Shown here: piece after piece, positions 63,802 to 64,000 of the stretch
Layout: the number at the start of each line of letters is the position of its first letter
How positions within the stretch are numbered: position 1 is the stretch's first letter
From: Propionivibrio soli
Lineage (GTDB): Bacteria; Pseudomonadota; Gammaproteobacteria; Burkholderiales; Rhodocyclaceae
NCBI RefSeq assembly: GCF_025770765.1
Contig: NZ_JANZKY010000007.1
Location: 124,001-188,000, forward strand
Length of the DNA stretch: 64,000 bases
Reading direction: 5' to 3'
Program-made: the position numbers and the translations under genes
The notes under the pieces: generated by a model
Seen by the model: only the letters and a program-made list of their open reading frames with translations
What the model was told of the DNA's origin: nothing
Databases searched by the model: none

Positions 63802-64000
63802 ATGTCATCAATGATCAATATGCCCGAAGTGAAACTTGGCGTCGTTGGAGTTTTCCGGGATTTTTCCGGCAAGCCTGACCGCCAAGCGCCTTGCGGCACT
63901 CGCCGATTTTCTCGCCGAGCAGAAGCTGGCTTTTCACGTTTGTTCGACCGTCGTCGAGAACGAAAATGATGTCGTGGCAGGGCAGCCACGAAGATGAGGT
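63802..64000 (+). pseudogene. Remnant resembling a fucose/arabinose-isomerase-type sugar isomerase
   Basis: Reading from the ATG at 63802 (GAGGAAA upstream): MPEVKLGVVGVFRD is in one frame, and FPASLTAKRLAALADFLAEQ with a later FHVCSTVVENENDVVAG is in another, ending in a stop before the window edge. Together they look like the N-terminus of an FucI/AraA-like isomerase (GVSRDCFPxSLTxKRL pattern), broken by a frameshift near 63860. The family call is tentative. The rest is beyond the window, or lost. Confidence 0.45.

Noticed and set aside
63405-63989. 194-residue minus-strand frame at the right edge
   Set aside because: It is antisense to recognisable LacI and isomerase fragments and has arginine-rich, low-complexity composition.

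Overview
The window is GC-rich, densely coded DNA from a proteobacterial chromosome. A beta-proteobacterium (Burkholderiales or relative) or a xanthomonad-like lineage fits best. The grounds are a class A beta-lactamase divergent from an AmpR-type LysR regulator, an ECF42/DGPF operon, a PEP-CTERM secreted protein, GlxA-type regulators, the prkA-yeaH-spoVR operon and a SUF operon with SufU and a Rieske protein. I saw no rRNA, tRNA, insertion sequence, prophage or CRISPR array. No species can be named from the sequence alone.

Layout. 0.2-6.4 kb: YceH, small membrane proteins, an SDR-DoxX protein coupled to a DUF2269 protein, a Pro/Asp-rich small protein, a FemAB/GNAT-like protein and a triple-BON protein. 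6.7-10.6 kb: a four-gene ECF42 sigma factor operon (two DGPF/YCII proteins, an NTF2-VOC fusion, the sigma factor) headed by a candidate ECF42 promoter, plus a divergent VOC gene. 10.9-17.1 kb: a ferric-reductase-like flavocytochrome, a radical SAM/SPASM enzyme, a DJ-1/PfpI protein, a frameshifted DUF2231 gene, an ETFPASDP-motif protein and an SDR with an internal deletion. 17.3-21.7 kb: a CHASE-GGDEF cyclase, an EptA-type phosphoethanolamine transferase behind a textbook PmrA box, and a PEP-CTERM protein with a terminator. 21.8-23.7 kb: bla/ampR. 23.7-33.7 kb: two GlxA-type regulators with metabolic partners, an FGGY kinase, a Gdx-type SMR exporter with a signal-less solute-binding protein, a LysR/zinc-free oxidoreductase pair, GAPDH and a DUF1801 protein. 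33.9-39.9 kb: an MCP and a PDC-PAS-GGDEF-EAL protein. 40.0-46.1 kb (minus strand): sufB-sufC-sufD-sufS-sufU-sufT-Rieske. 47.6-52.5 kb: prkA-yeaH-spoVR. 52.7-55.2 kb: fumC overlapping a PQQ-type sugar dehydrogenase gene. 56.4-61.6 kb: three regulator-led units (TrmB-GNAT, TetR-hydrolase, MarR-MFS), each with inverted repeats at the regulator promoter. 61.6-64.0 kb: an intact XylR-type AraC regulator followed by three broken sugar-utilisation genes.

How it fits together. Much of the window is stress, envelope and regulatory accessory content: small self-regulated modules (sigma factor or repressor plus one to three effectors) placed between housekeeping operons. The best signals outside the coding sequences are regulatory: a PmrA box, a candidate ECF42 promoter, a 22-bp operator at the TrmB gene and twin 15-bp operators before the MarR gene. 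Genome decay is also visible: a one-base frameshift in DUF2231, a large in-frame deletion in an SDR, and a cluster of sugar-gene remnants at the right edge.

No wholly new multi-gene defence or biosynthetic system could be supported. The least conventional items are the ECF42 operon with its NTF2-VOC fusion, the gdx plus signal-less binding-protein pair, and the decayed sugar locus.
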